A stretch of DNA of 64,000 nucleotides from Streptomyces longisporoflavus (GTDB lineage: Bacteria > Actinomycetota > Actinomycetes > Streptomycetales > Streptomycetaceae), in contig NZ_BMTR01000001.1 in NCBI RefSeq assembly GCF_014649775.1, positions 310,001-374,000 of the forward strand. The letters are read 5' to 3'. Within the stretch, counting starts at the first letter, position 1, and every line of letters begins with the position of its first letter. Under the pieces are notes generated by a model, which saw nothing but the letters and a program-made list of their open reading frames with translations, did not search any database and was not told the origin of the DNA. Positions 52,627 to 61,608 of this stretch are shown piece by piece. A program made the position numbers and the translations under genes.

Positions 52627-54210
52627 TCATGTGGCGAAGGTGTCCGGATCGGCCGCGTGCCAGTCGGCGGCCCAGCTGCCGGGAGGCGCGGCGAGCAGTT
52701 CGCCGGGGGAGAGCCATTCGTACAGTTCGGCGTAGGACCGGAACCGGCCGTGGTCCTCGCGGCGGCGCAGCAGACGGGGGCTGAGGTCCGCGGCGCTGCG
52801 GACGCCCATCGCGGCCAGGATCTGCAGCGCGCTCTGGACGGTGTTCCGCTGGAAGCGCTCGACGCGGGCGGCCTTGTCCGGGACGTTCAGGGCGCGGGCG
52901 CGGTACGGGTCCTGGGTGGTGACGCCGGTGGGGCAGTGGTTGGTGTGGCAGCGCTGGGCCTGGATGCAGCCCACGGCGAACATCATCGCGCGAGCCGCGT
53001 TGGTGTAGTCGGCGCCCATGACCAGGCGCTTGACGATGTCGGAGCCCGTCGCCACCTTGCCGCTCGCGCCCAGGCGGATACGGTCCCGCAGCCCCGTCCC
53101 CGTCAGGGCGCTGTGCACCATGATCAGGCCCTCGGTGAGCGGCATGCCCAGATGGTCGGCGAACTCCAGGGGCGCCGCGCCCGTCCCGCCCTCCGCGCCG
53201 TCCACCACGATGAAGTCAGGGGTGATCCCTTCCGCCGCCATGGCCTTGCACACCGCGAGGAACTGGGTCCGGGAGCCGGGGCACAACTTGAAGCCCACCG
53301 GTTTGCCGTCCGCCAGTTCCCGCATCCGGGCCAGGAAGCGGACGAGCTCGCGTGGGGTGGAGAAGACACGGTGGTACGGCGGTGAGACCACCGTCTCGCC
53401 CTGCGGAACGCCCCGCACCGAGGCGATCTCCGCGTTGACCTTGCCGCCGGGCAGGACACCTCCGATGCCCGGTTTCGCGCCCTGAGACAGCTTGAGCGTC
53501 ACGCAGCGCACGGCGGGATGGGCGGCCTTCTCGGCGAACTGCCGCGGGTCGAAATCGCCGTCACGGGTGCGGCAGCCGAAGTAGCCGGTGCCGATCTCCC
53601 AGATGAGGTCGCCGCCGGGCCGCAGATGGTATTCGGACAGGCCGCCCTCGCCGGTGTCGTGGGCGAACCCGCCGCGAGCGGCGCCCGTGTTCAGCGCCAC
53701 GATGGCGTTGGCGGACAGCGCCCCGAAACTCATCGCCGAGACGTTGAGCAGGGCCATGTCGTACGGCTTGGTGCAGTCGGGGCCGCCGATGCGGACGCGG
53801 GGCGGCTCCTCGGGCACCTTGGCCGGTGCCATGGACGGGACGAGGAATTCGTAGCCGCGCTCGTCCATGTCACGCTCGCTGCCGAACGGCTCCTCGGCGG
53901 CGACGCCCTTGGCCCGTTCGTAGACGATGCTGCGGGTGTCGCGGTCGTAGGGCCTGCCGTCGTAGTTGCGCTCCACGAAGTACTGCTGCAGCTCCGGGCG
54001 CAGCGTCTCCATGAAGAACCGCAGGTGGCCGAGGACGGGGTAGTTCCGCAGCACGGTGTGCCGTCTCTGCAGGAGGTCGTACCCGCCGGTCAGCGCCAGG
54101 GCCAGGAGAGGAGCCCCGGCGAACCACCACCACGGTGACACCAGAAGGGCAAGCAGCACACTGCCCGCCGCGCAGGCCATCAGCAGGCCGACCGCTGCGA
54201 AACGCGTCAT
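52627..54210 (-). CDS. Membrane-anchored glutamate synthase-like FMN protein
   Basis: This protein of about 527 residues has two N-terminal membrane helices (about residues 5-45) and a glutamate synthase central/FMN-binding domain (PF01645). DFIVVDGAEGGTGAAPLEF is the FMN phosphate region; CIQAQRCHTNHC has the C-x5-C-x4-C spacing of the GltB 3Fe-4S cluster. It lacks the glutamine amidotransferase domain, so ammonia channel function is absent; electron transfer or another amino-acid oxidoreduction is possible. Start 54210 was chosen after MVI; 54219 is alternative. No small subunit is adjacent. Confidence 0.88.
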   Translation of the reverse strand: MTRFAAVGLLMACAAGSVLLALLVSPWWWFAGAPLLALALTGGYDLLQRRHTVLRNYPVLGHLRFFMETLRPELQQYFVERNYDGRPYDRDTRSIVYERAKGVAAEEPFGSERDMDERGYEFLVPSMAPAKVPEEPPRVRIGGPDCTKPYDMALLNVSAMSFGALSANAIVALNTGAARGGFAHDTGEGGLSEYHLRPGGDLIWEIGTGYFGCRTRDGDFDPRQFAEKAAHPAVRCVTLKLSQGAKPGIGGVLPGGKVNAEIASVRGVPQGETVVSPPYHRVFSTPRELVRFLARMRELADGKPVGFKLCPGSRTQFLAVCKAMAAEGITPDFIVVDGAEGGTGAAPLEFADHLGMPLTEGLIMVHSALTGTGLRDRIRLGASGKVATGSDIVKRLVMGADYTNAARAMMFAVGCIQAQRCHTNHCPTGVTTQDPYRARALNVPDKAARVERFQRNTVQSALQILAAMGVRSAADLSPRLLRRREDHGRFRSYAELYEWLSPGELLAAPPGSWAADWHAADPDTFAT

Positions 54211-54348
54211 GATCACCATCTGACCCGAAATCAGCCGGTCACACACGCGGGCGTGCGACGGATGGCCGGGGGCGCGAGGGATGGCCGGGGGTGCGACGGA
54301 TGGCCGGGGGCGGGAGGGGCGGCCCCGGCTTCGGGAGACCTCGGCGGG

Positions 54349-55197
54349 CTACTCCAAGAACGCCGCCGTGCTCGCCGTGAAGCGCTCGGGGTCGTCTAGC
54401 CAGGGGTAGTGACCTGCTGCCTTCTGCACCACGCGGGTCGCGTCGGAGAAGAGGGCGGCGAACTCGGCCACCGGCTGCGGGGGACTGTTCACGTCGAACT
54501 CGCCGGTGAGCAGCAGTACGGGAAACGCGCAGTCCGCGAGCCCCGCGCGCGTGGCCGCGGGGTCGAAGGCGCCCTCTGCGGCGAAGCCGGCGACGGCTTG
54601 CTCGTTGCTCGGTCGGCTCGCCGCGCAGTGGCGTTGCGCGGCGCTGTCCCACCGGCCGTAGAAGAAGGGGTCGACGGCCTCCCAGTCCGTGCCGGCGCCC
54701 TCGGTTATCGCTTCCAGGGCGGCGAAGGCGGGCGGGAACCACGGCTCGTCCTTGCGCGACCGTACGAGCTCGCGCCGCATCTCCCCGGTGACATCGATGC
54801 CGACGGCCCGGGTTCCGGGGCTGATCAGGGCGAGCTTGCGGAGGCGGTGCGGGTGGCGTGCCGCGTACTGCGCCGCGATGTTCGCGCCGCCGGAGTGGCC
54901 GAGCAGGTCCATTCGGGGGAGTCCGAGGTGTCGGCGCAGGGTTTCGACGTCCTCGACGAGGCGGTCGCAGCGGTAGGTGGCGGGGTCTTCGGGCAGCGCG
55001 GATTCTCCGGTGCCGCGGGTGTCCAGGAGGATCAGCTGCCGGTGCGCGGAGAGTCCGCCGAGGTCGCCGAGGTAGCGGGAGCCGACGGGGCCGCCGGGGA
55101 TGCAGACGAGCGGCGCGCCGTCGCCGTCCAGGCGGTAGGCGAGACGGGTCCCGTCGGATGCGCGGTAAGTGGGCATGGCGTGGATCCTGGCAGTCAT
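54349..55197 (-). CDS. Alpha/beta hydrolase, proline iminopeptidase-like
   Basis: This 282-residue cytosolic hydrolase has oxyanion CIPGGPVGSRYLG, LDTRGTGES, nucleophile elbow GHSGGANI (Ser), TGEFDVNSP (Asp) and AGHYPWLDDPE (His). The TRGTGES segment is typical of prolyl aminopeptidases (S33). ATG 55197 sits six bases after TATTAC (minus strand) and may be leaderless; 55176 (MPTYR) is the alternative. It is divergent from an HTH protein with ATAACC repeats between them, which probably controls it. Confidence 0.88.
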   Translation of the reverse strand: MTARIHAMPTYRASDGTRLAYRLDGDGAPLVCIPGGPVGSRYLGDLGGLSAHRQLILLDTRGTGESALPEDPATYRCDRLVEDVETLRRHLGLPRMDLLGHSGGANIAAQYAARHPHRLRKLALISPGTRAVGIDVTGEMRRELVRSRKDEPWFPPAFAALEAITEGAGTDWEAVDPFFYGRWDSAAQRHCAASRPSNEQAVAGFAAEGAFDPAATRAGLADCAFPVLLLTGEFDVNSPPQPVAEFAALFSDATRVVQKAAGHYPWLDDPERFTASTAAFLE

Positions 55198-55249
55198 AAC
55201 CCGGTAATACAACCCGGTTATGACGATGAGGGTGGCGACCTGTATAACC
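55196..55249. promoter_or_regulatory. Divergent leaderless-type promoters with ATAACC repeats
   Basis: ATAACC (55196-55201), GGTTAT (55216-55221) and ATAACC (55244-55249) are arranged around two promoters. To the right, TATAAC (55243-55248) with ATGACG 17 bases upstream ends six bases before ATG 55255; to the left, TATTAC lies six bases before ATG 55197. Both would give leaderless transcripts. The repeats are likely sites of the HTH protein. Confidence 0.6.
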
Positions 55250-55254
55250 GAGTC

Positions 55255-55857
55255 ATGGCAGGTACCGAGGATGCGAGGCAGAACTCCGGGGCGCTGACCG
55301 AGGGGCAGGCCGAGCGGATGCTCGCCGGGATGAACGAGGTCATCCGCGCGGGCGAGGAGATGCGGAAGCTGCGCGCCGAGATGATCAAACTGTTCGCCGG
55401 GTTCGGCTGGACGCAGGACAAGATCGCCGAGCTCGCGGAGATGAGCCAGCCGGCCGTGTCCAAGCAGATGGCGAAGTACAAGGATGGCGACCAACCGCAG
55501 CCTATGGAGCTCCACCTCGACCAGCGGGACATCCCATGGCTCGAAGGCCGTCTGTGGGGCCTGGCCGAGAAAGTCTCCGAGAGCCTGGACGACAGCGCCC
55601 GCTGCACCCGTTGCGTCGGCGCCCTCAGCCGGGGGAAGAAGCGCTTCACTCCCCAGAACACCGACGAACTGCGGCGCTTGCTCGAAGAGGACCTGCGACA
55701 GCACCAGGACCGGCTGCCGCGCAGCCACCGGGCGGCCTACGACGAGATCAGCCGTCGCCTCGACCTGCCGGCGCAGGTCACCGCCACCGGTTCGGCCTCC
55801 GTGCGCCGCGCCCTCGCCCGTGAGATCCAGCGCGATCAGCTCGCGGACGACGCCTGA
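55255..55857 (+). CDS. HTH DNA-binding protein, probable regulator of the divergent hydrolase
   Basis: This 200-residue protein has an HTH (about residues 48-75, FGWTQDKIAELAEMSQPAVSK) like sigma-70 region 4/Xre-type helices, then an uncharacterised charged C-terminal region with one CxxC (CTRC). The ATG sits at a predicted transcription start, with no ribosome site, so a leaderless message is likely. It is divergent from the prolyl peptidase-like gene and shares the ATAACC-bearing region, so it probably regulates both. I do not recognise the full-length family. Confidence 0.75.
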   Translation: MAGTEDARQNSGALTEGQAERMLAGMNEVIRAGEEMRKLRAEMIKLFAGFGWTQDKIAELAEMSQPAVSKQMAKYKDGDQPQPMELHLDQRDIPWLEGRLWGLAEKVSESLDDSARCTRCVGALSRGKKRFTPQNTDELRRLLEEDLRQHQDRLPRSHRAAYDEISRRLDLPAQVTATGSASVRRALAREIQRDQLADDA

Positions 55858-55921
55858 GCCCAACGGCTCGACGGGTGGACGCCGTTGAAAAAGGGCTTCG
55901 CGGCGAAAGCCCCGGCCGGGC

Positions 55922-56730
55922 ATGATTTCAGCCGTGCATGAGGAAGGCGGCCTTCGCGGGTACGGGCGGTACACGCTGACGGAAACGGAGCATGGCCGGG
56001 TCCTGGGCGTGTGCGCCGAGGCGGACGGCCTGTTCGCGGAGCCGCGGCGCGGGACGTACGAACTCTTCGGCTGGGTCCGGAAGACGGAGAAGACGGAGAA
56101 GACGGAGAGGGTGGAGAGGGCGGAGAGGCGTGCGGCTGGCTCGGCAGTCGGGTCTGGCTCGTGCCGGACGGGGAGCCGCTCGACGCCTGGCTCATCGAGG
56201 ACGCGGAGAGCGCGGGGCCGCTCCCGGGGGCGGACAGTCTCGTGCTCACCGGTCTGGACGACTACATGGGCCCGCCCGAGGGATACCGGGGCCCCGTCCG
56301 TGTGCACAACGGGCGCCGATGGCTGGGCTCCTGCCGGGAATTCGCCCTGATCCTCCCCGCCGAACAGCAGGCGCCCACGCTTGTCCTGCGCGGACTCCTC
56401 CCGGGCGATCGGCTGCGGGCGGCTCTGGCCAAGGGCGCCCGGCGGGCACTTGACCCGGGGGAGACGGCTCTCGAAATACACGACGACCAGGGCGAGTTGC
56501 TCACCGACCGAACCTTCTGGGCCGCGGTCAGGGCCTGTTTGGTGGCCCTCGACGACTGCCTGCGCGGTACTTTCGGCTACACCGCCCCCGCGACCCTGCT
56601 CTGGCGCGACGCCGCGATCGCACACGAGCACCTGTCCCGGGCCCTGACATCTCAGGGTGATCCCTACGACCTGTTCGCCGAGGTGCTCGATGCCTTGGCC
56701 CGGGGCGGCATGCAGGTCACCCTGGCGTGA
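55922..56730 (+). pseudogene. Hypothetical protein gene with an apparent frameshift in a repeat
   Basis: The first about 55 codons (MISAVHEEGGLRGYGRY, later GVCAEADGLFAEPRRGTYEL) read well in frame 2; after five 9-bp repeats (56081-56125) the good sequence continues in frame 1 (GWLGSRVWLVPDGEPLDAWL on to the stop at 56730). This fits loss of one base in or near the repeats. The joined protein would be about 269 residues, without membrane segments or a recognisable family. A sequencing or assembly error in the GC-rich repeat is equally possible. Confidence 0.6.
56081..56125. repeat. Five 9-bp repeats at the frameshift
   Basis: AAGACGGAG occurs three times, then AGGGTGGAG and AGGGCGGAG. The array marks the switch from frame 2 to frame 1 in the hypothetical gene. 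Confidence 0.8.
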
Positions 56731-57097
56731 GCGGGGCTGCTGCCCGCGGATTCGGTTCTGCAGAACCGCCGATTTCGAAAGCGGGTGCGAGTACTGCCGG
56801 TAACGCCGGTGTTCCTCCCTGGTGTCGAATGGAAGTCACTCGAACTTCTTGTTTCCTGTGAGTCGGCTGTGCCAGGGTGAGCTTCCTCGCGCCGAGGTCA
56901 TGAGCAAGTCCGCTTTCTGTCCGAGCTCTCGTCCGGGCGACCCAAAAGGTCTTCACCCGGCCGCATTCGGACAGTCCCCGCTGTTTGCTGACCCATTTTT
57001 CTGTCTCTGTGCGTCCCAGGTATGCACCAATCAGTCGCTGACTTTTCAGTGGCTGCGTTTTCCCGTGCCGCCTTTCGGCTTGGAAGGAAAAGGTTCC
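56731..57097. other. Upstream region of the sigma-like/ricin gene with a 16-bp palindrome
   Basis: This 367-base gap contains the perfect palindrome CGGTTCTGCAGAACCG (56753-56768), 22 bases after the previous stop. It could be a terminator or an operator. The rest shows no gene. GGAAGGAAAAGG at 57082-57093 is the ribosome site for the next gene. Confidence 0.55.
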
Positions 57098-59125
57098 GTG
57101 CAATCCCCGCACCCCCCACGCCCGACCCACCCTCCTCGTTCCGGTGTTACTCCCGGAGAATCCGACCTGAGTCTCGCCGCCCGGCTGAGGGGCGTGCCGG
57201 AGGGTGAGTCGGGCCAGTCCGTCGCGCTTCTGCTCGCCCGGCACTGGCAGTCGGCGTACGACTACGCGGCCATCTGCCTGGCCTCGCGGACGAGTTCGGC
57301 CTCGATGGTCGCCACGGCATCGTTCCACCAGATGCTGGGGCAGATGGTGCGCAGCGAGCCGGGCGGCGCCCTTCGCCCCTACCTCCTGGTGACCGTTCGG
57401 GAGACGGTCAGGGGATGGACCGTCGACGACCGCATAACCGCCTTCATGCCGGAACTCCGCAAACCGACCGGCGGTCGCGGTATGCGGGCGGCGACTTCCA
57501 TGACGCCCGAAAAGCGGCAACTCGCGGCGCGGTCCTTCCGGGCGCTTCCCGCAGTCGCCCAGTGCCTGCTGTGGCACACCGAGGTCGAGGCAGAGCACAT
57601 ATCCATACCCGCCGGTTTGTCGGGCTTGAGCGTCGACGTCGCGGCCGACGTCCTCGATCAGGCGCGAGAACAATTCCGGACAGGTATCGTGCGCGCTCAT
57701 CGGGAACTCGCGCCGAGCAAGGAATGTTCTCTTTACAACCGGCTCCTCGATGTCGCGATGCGCCGCGGGGGCGGCTTGCTGCGCGATCTCGAACAGCATC
57801 TGTCGGAATGCCGCCACTGTCGTGACGTGGCCGACCAACTCAGCCACTGCGAAAACCGCCTGGGCACCCTCCTCGCCGAAGCCGTACTCGGCTGGGGCGT
57901 ACGCCGCTACCTGGAGTCGCGGCCGGGGCGCGGGGGCGCCGCAAAGCGTGGCGGCACCCCTGTGGCGAGGGGCGGAGCCGTGAAGCGGGGCGGAGCAGCC
58001 GCCGGGCAGGGCGGCAGACACGCGGGCGGCAGCGGACGCCACCGTCCTGCGCCGCACGTCTCCCTGCCGGGCGGAGGCCGCCTCGCCGCCGCCCGCATGC
58101 AGCCGAAGACATTGCGCACCGGAGCAGTCCTGGGGGCCGCCGTTCTGCTCGCGACCGTGCTCGTCATCACCGTCGCTCCCGGCGACGGAGACGACGGCGG
58201 ATCTGTGCCCCCGACCGGGATGGCCGGTGGTCATCACGCCGGCCCGGGCGCGGATTCCGATGAGCCGTCCGCGGGCTCTTCCGCTCCCACATCCACGGAA
58301 AACCCCGGTGACGCCGAGCAAGGCAGGCTGCGCAACACGGCGGCGGACCTGTGTCTCGACGTCCGGGACGGCAGGGTGAAAGCCGATGCCGGGACGAAGC
58401 TGGCCAAGTGCTCGGCCAAGGCGAGCCAGCAGTGGTCGTACGAGAAGAACGGACTGCTGAGCAGCGTCATCCGCCCGGACCTCTGCCTGGATTCCGGCGC
58501 GGAGGACGGCGTACTTGCTCTCGGTGCCTGTGTGGCACCCTCGGCCCGGCGCGCCGACGAAGTGCGCTACGACCTGACCGTCCTCGGAGAGTTGCTCCCG
58601 CGCTGGCACGAAGGCCTCGCGGTCGTACCCGCCTCTTTGCGCAAGGGCACGGATGTCCTGGTCAAGGTCCGTGACGGAGCCGCGGAAGAGCGATGGACGT
58701 TCGACTCCTCGACTGCGGGGCCCGAGACCCGGTCGATAGACGGCAAGAGCGGCCCCTCCGCGAAGGACGGTCCCTCCCCGAAGGACGGCCCCTCCGCCAA
58801 GGGCAGTTCTGATTCTCCGCGCGCGAGTGGCGACGCCTGCACGGGCGGCTCGTCCTGCAAGCACGACTCGCCCAAGGGGCCAAGGCCGGGGCCGAAGGGA
58901 GACGGCAAGAAGGACCGAGGCCGGCAGCCCGCGCCGGACTCGACCCGGCACGGCGACGTCAAAAAGCGGTACGCCGAGGTCGACTGCTGCGACGGACCGA
59001 CTCCGGCGCCGCCGATGCCGCCGAACCGCCCCGGTGAGCAACTCCGTTCCCCCGCCGTACGGGACGGAGCCCAGGACCAGGGGGAGCAGGCGGACCAGGC
59101 GGATCAAGCGCACCAGGCGGACTAG
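57098..59125 (+). CDS. Sigma-like/zinc-finger/TM/ricin-lectin fusion protein
   Basis: This 675-residue protein has four parts: a sigma-70 region 2/4-like part (about residues 20-210), a zf-HC2-type anti-sigma zinc finger with H234, C238 and C241 in HLSECRHC, a Gly/Arg/Lys linker (about 275-335), one membrane helix (about 338-360) and an extracellular ricin-type beta-trefoil (about 409-560) with QQWSYE-like QxW motifs, then a Ser/Lys/Pro tail. It may couple surface lectin binding to transcription. The GTG at 57098 follows GGAAGGAAAAGG. Whether the sigma part still binds RNA polymerase is unknown. Confidence 0.72.
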   Translation: MQSPHPPRPTHPPRSGVTPGESDLSLAARLRGVPEGESGQSVALLLARHWQSAYDYAAICLASRTSSASMVATASFHQMLGQMVRSEPGGALRPYLLVTVRETVRGWTVDDRITAFMPELRKPTGGRGMRAATSMTPEKRQLAARSFRALPAVAQCLLWHTEVEAEHISIPAGLSGLSVDVAADVLDQAREQFRTGIVRAHRELAPSKECSLYNRLLDVAMRRGGGLLRDLEQHLSECRHCRDVADQLSHCENRLGTLLAEAVLGWGVRRYLESRPGRGGAAKRGGTPVARGGAVKRGGAAAGQGGRHAGGSGRHRPAPHVSLPGGGRLAAARMQPKTLRTGAVLGAAVLLATVLVITVAPGDGDDGGSVPPTGMAGGHHAGPGADSDEPSAGSSAPTSTENPGDAEQGRLRNTAADLCLDVRDGRVKADAGTKLAKCSAKASQQWSYEKNGLLSSVIRPDLCLDSGAEDGVLALGACVAPSARRADEVRYDLTVLGELLPRWHEGLAVVPASLRKGTDVLVKVRDGAAEERWTFDSSTAGPETRSIDGKSGPSAKDGPSPKDGPSAKGSSDSPRASGDACTGGSSCKHDSPKGPRPGPKGDGKKDRGRQPAPDSTRHGDVKKRYAEVDCCDGPTPAPPMPPNRPGEQLRSPAVRDGAQDQGEQADQADQAHQAD

Positions 59126-59229
59126 GCGGGCCGGGGCGGGCCAAGTGCCGTCGTCCGGCGACCTGATGGCGCCGGGGGTGCGAGGTGCGCAGACGGAGCG
59201 AGAGCACCCGGCGTCTAGGGTCGAGCCCA

Positions 59230-60334
59230 TGACGAGGACTACACCGCCGCGGCCGCTGGACGTCGAGTCGCTCTTCCCGGAACTCGCCGCGTACCGCGGC
59301 ACCACCACCCGGCTGCATCCGCAGCCGGGAAGCCCGGACGCGACGGTCAGTTCCGTGGGCGGGCCGATGCTGTGGCCGGCGGACGAGCCGTGGCCTGTGT
59401 GCGTCGAGGCGCACAAGCGCGGCAAGGGCCTGCGTCCCGCGGACATTCACCGGGCGCGCCGGGTTCTGGCCGACGCGTGGGACAGGGCACCGGCCTCGGG
59501 CCCCACGGAGGAGGAGCGGCAACTGCTGAGCGAACTGCGCGGCAGGCATCGGATCCCCGGAGTCCCGGAGACCGAACCGCTCCCGATGATCGGTCTCGCG
59601 CAGCTGTACCGGCGGGACATTCCCGATCTGCCGGCGGGCCCGGACGGGGCGGACCTGCTCCAGGTGTTCTGCTGTCCTTTCGACGCGCACGGCCGGAGCG
59701 GGTACGAACTCCTTGTCCACCTGCACTGGCGCAAGTCGGCGGAGGTCGGTGAGGTGCTGGCGTCGCCGCCGCAACCGCAGGTCGTCGGCTACGAGGGCTA
59801 TGTGCCCGAACCCTGCGTGCTGCAGCCGGAGCAGGTGGTCACGTACCCCTTCGCGGGGCTGCTGCCCGAGGACCTGTGCGAGCGGATCTACGCCAGGGAG
59901 GATGCGCTCGACGAGGAGGCCGAGAGGCGGGAGACCGAGGAGCTGGAGCGCGGGGAGCTGGAGCGCGGGGAGCTGGAGTCCGGGGAGCAGAAGGAGTGGG
60001 AATCGGCGGGCGATGGGGCGGACGAGGTGGTCCGCTACCAGTACGACCTGTCCATCCCGCCCGGCTGGCGCGTCGGCGGCTTCGCTTCCTGGCACACGAC
60101 CGACCCATCCCCCATGAACTGCCTGACCTGCGCCACCCCATGGAACTCCTTCTGACCATCGACAGTTCGGAGTGGGACGGCGGCAGCGGCAGCTGGAAGC
60201 CGCTGGAACAGGCAGACTCGCCGCCACACCCGGCCGCCCTGCCCACCAAGGTCATCGTGGGCCGCGCGGGCGAACTCAACGTCTTCACCTGCCCCGCCGA
60301 CCCGGGCCACCCGCACCGCTGGAGCGTCCAGTGA
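59230..60334 (+). pseudogene. DUF1963/YwqG-like protein gene with one-base frameshift
   Basis: Frame 1 encodes MTRTTPPRPL..., with SVGGPMLWPADEPWPVC, MIGLAQLYRRDIPDLPAG and LLQVFCCPFDAHG, typical of YwqG-like (DUF1963) proteins, and stops at 60155. The missing C-terminus (MELLLTIDSSEWDGGS, GELNVFTCPADPGHPHRWSVQ) continues in frame 2 to 60334. The frames join at a CCCC run (60136-60139), where one C appears missing. Whole protein would be about 367 residues. It may be a real mutation or a homopolymer error. Function of the family is unknown. Confidence 0.72.
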
Positions 60335-60460
60335 AGCGACTCCGTCAGAGGTCCACGTTCCCCATGCCATGCCGGGCAGATCGCGCGCAGAAGGCATGTC
60401 CGGTACAGCCGGTACCGGGAATTGGCCTGGCGGCGTGTTCGATGTCGGTGACAGACTGCG

Positions 60461-60994
60461 GTGGTGATCGACGACCTTTCTGGTGGACTGACGGCTCGGC
60501 ATCCCGTTGAGGACGACCATTCGCGGGTGCTCGCGGTGGTGGACGCGTGGTGGGGCGGGCTCAAGGGGGAGGCAGGGGCGTTGGAGCGTGCGCTGCTCCT
60601 GCCCCGGCTGTATTTCCAGCACTTCACCACCACCAGTTTCGTGGTCGAACGCGACGGGGGAGACGGGGAAGACAGGGGAGAGGGCGACGGGCAGCTCGTG
60701 GCCTTTCTGGTCGGCTTCCTGTCGCAGACCGAACCCGACGCCGCCTACGTGCACTTCGTCGGCGTCGACCCCGGGCTGCACGGGCAGGGCGTCGGACGCT
60801 CCCTCTACCGCGCCTTCTTCGCCCTCGCCCGGTCGCACGGCCGCCGGTACGTGCACTGCATCACCAGCCCGCAGAACACCGCGTCGCAGTCCTTCCACGC
60901 CCGGCTCGGCTTCACGTCATCGGCCGTGAAGCCCGACTACGACGGCCCCGGACTCGACCGCGTGGCCTTCACCATCGACCTCGCCGCGAGCTGA
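60461..60994 (+). CDS. GNAT family N-acetyltransferase
   Basis: This 177-residue protein has motif A VDPGLHGQGVGRSLYRAFF (Q-x-x-G-x-G), VHCITSPQNTASQSFHARLGF and a normal GNAT length. A loop after residue 60 is Glu/Asp/Gly-rich (ERDGGDGEDRGEGDGQ). The start is uncertain; GTG 60461 or GTG 60464 are possible, without a good ribosome site. Substrate is unknown. Confidence 0.8.
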   Translation: MVIDDLSGGLTARHPVEDDHSRVLAVVDAWWGGLKGEAGALERALLLPRLYFQHFTTTSFVVERDGGDGEDRGEGDGQLVAFLVGFLSQTEPDAAYVHFVGVDPGLHGQGVGRSLYRAFFALARSHGRRYVHCITSPQNTASQSFHARLGFTSSAVKPDYDGPGLDRVAFTIDLAAS

Positions 60995-61039
60995 GGACGG
61001 GGGACAGGGAGGTGCTTGCCGCCTCCTGAGTTGCCGCCC

Positions 61040-61474
61040 TCACCGATACCAGTCGTCCGAGTCGTCCGCGAGAGACCGGCCGAGGTAGTCCTCCAGGTCC
61101 CGTGCGACCCAGCGGCGGCTGTCGTTCTCGTGCTCCCATACGAAGACATCGGCGCGCGCGGGCCTCCGTACGAAAGCGAACTGATCGCCGCCCCCGTTGT
61201 CACCGAAGAAGAGCAGGGCGTCGAAAGGCATGTACAGGTCGGCGAAGGAACGGTCCGACCAGAAGCGGAGGTTGTCCTCGACGATCCGCTCCAGGGGCCA
61301 GACCGTGTCCACGCCGTAGTGCCCCACGATGCCGTCGGTCTCCCGCAACAGGCTGACGAGCGCGGCCGGCAGGGAACACCCCAGGCGTTGCTCGGCGGCC
61401 GCCACGTCCGCCGCGTCGGCCGGCCCACCGAACTCGACCGCCTCGTAAGCCCGCCCGGCAGCTTCTCTCCACAT
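61040..61474 (-). CDS. SMI1/KNR4 (SUKH) family protein
   Basis: This 144-residue protein has the SUKH pattern AAEQRLGCSLPAALVSLLRETDGI, FGDNGGGDQFAF and VFVWEHENDSR. The family includes immunity proteins of contact-dependent toxins and other regulators. No toxin gene is adjacent, so an immunity role is only possible. It is convergent with the GNAT gene and divergent from the SDR gene. Confidence 0.85.
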   Translation of the reverse strand: MWREAAGRAYEAVEFGGPADAADVAAAEQRLGCSLPAALVSLLRETDGIVGHYGVDTVWPLERIVEDNLRFWSDRSFADLYMPFDALLFFGDNGGGDQFAFVRRPARADVFVWEHENDSRRWVARDLEDYLGRSLADDSDDWYR

Positions 61475-61608
61475 GCGGGCAGCCTAGCCAGGTGCCCTTC
61501 ACGCGGTCCGGGGTGGTGGGGTGTTGGCGGCAGGGTGCCGGGTGTTGGTTAATGGCGTGCGGGGGATGTCTGTTGCCGTGCGTGCCGGTAGGTAAGGCGG
61601 GAGTTCCT

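Noticed and set aside
56717..59446. 909-codon open frame antisense to the fusion gene
   Set aside because: It is a shadow of the sense gene, with Arg/Ala/Gly bias and no domain.
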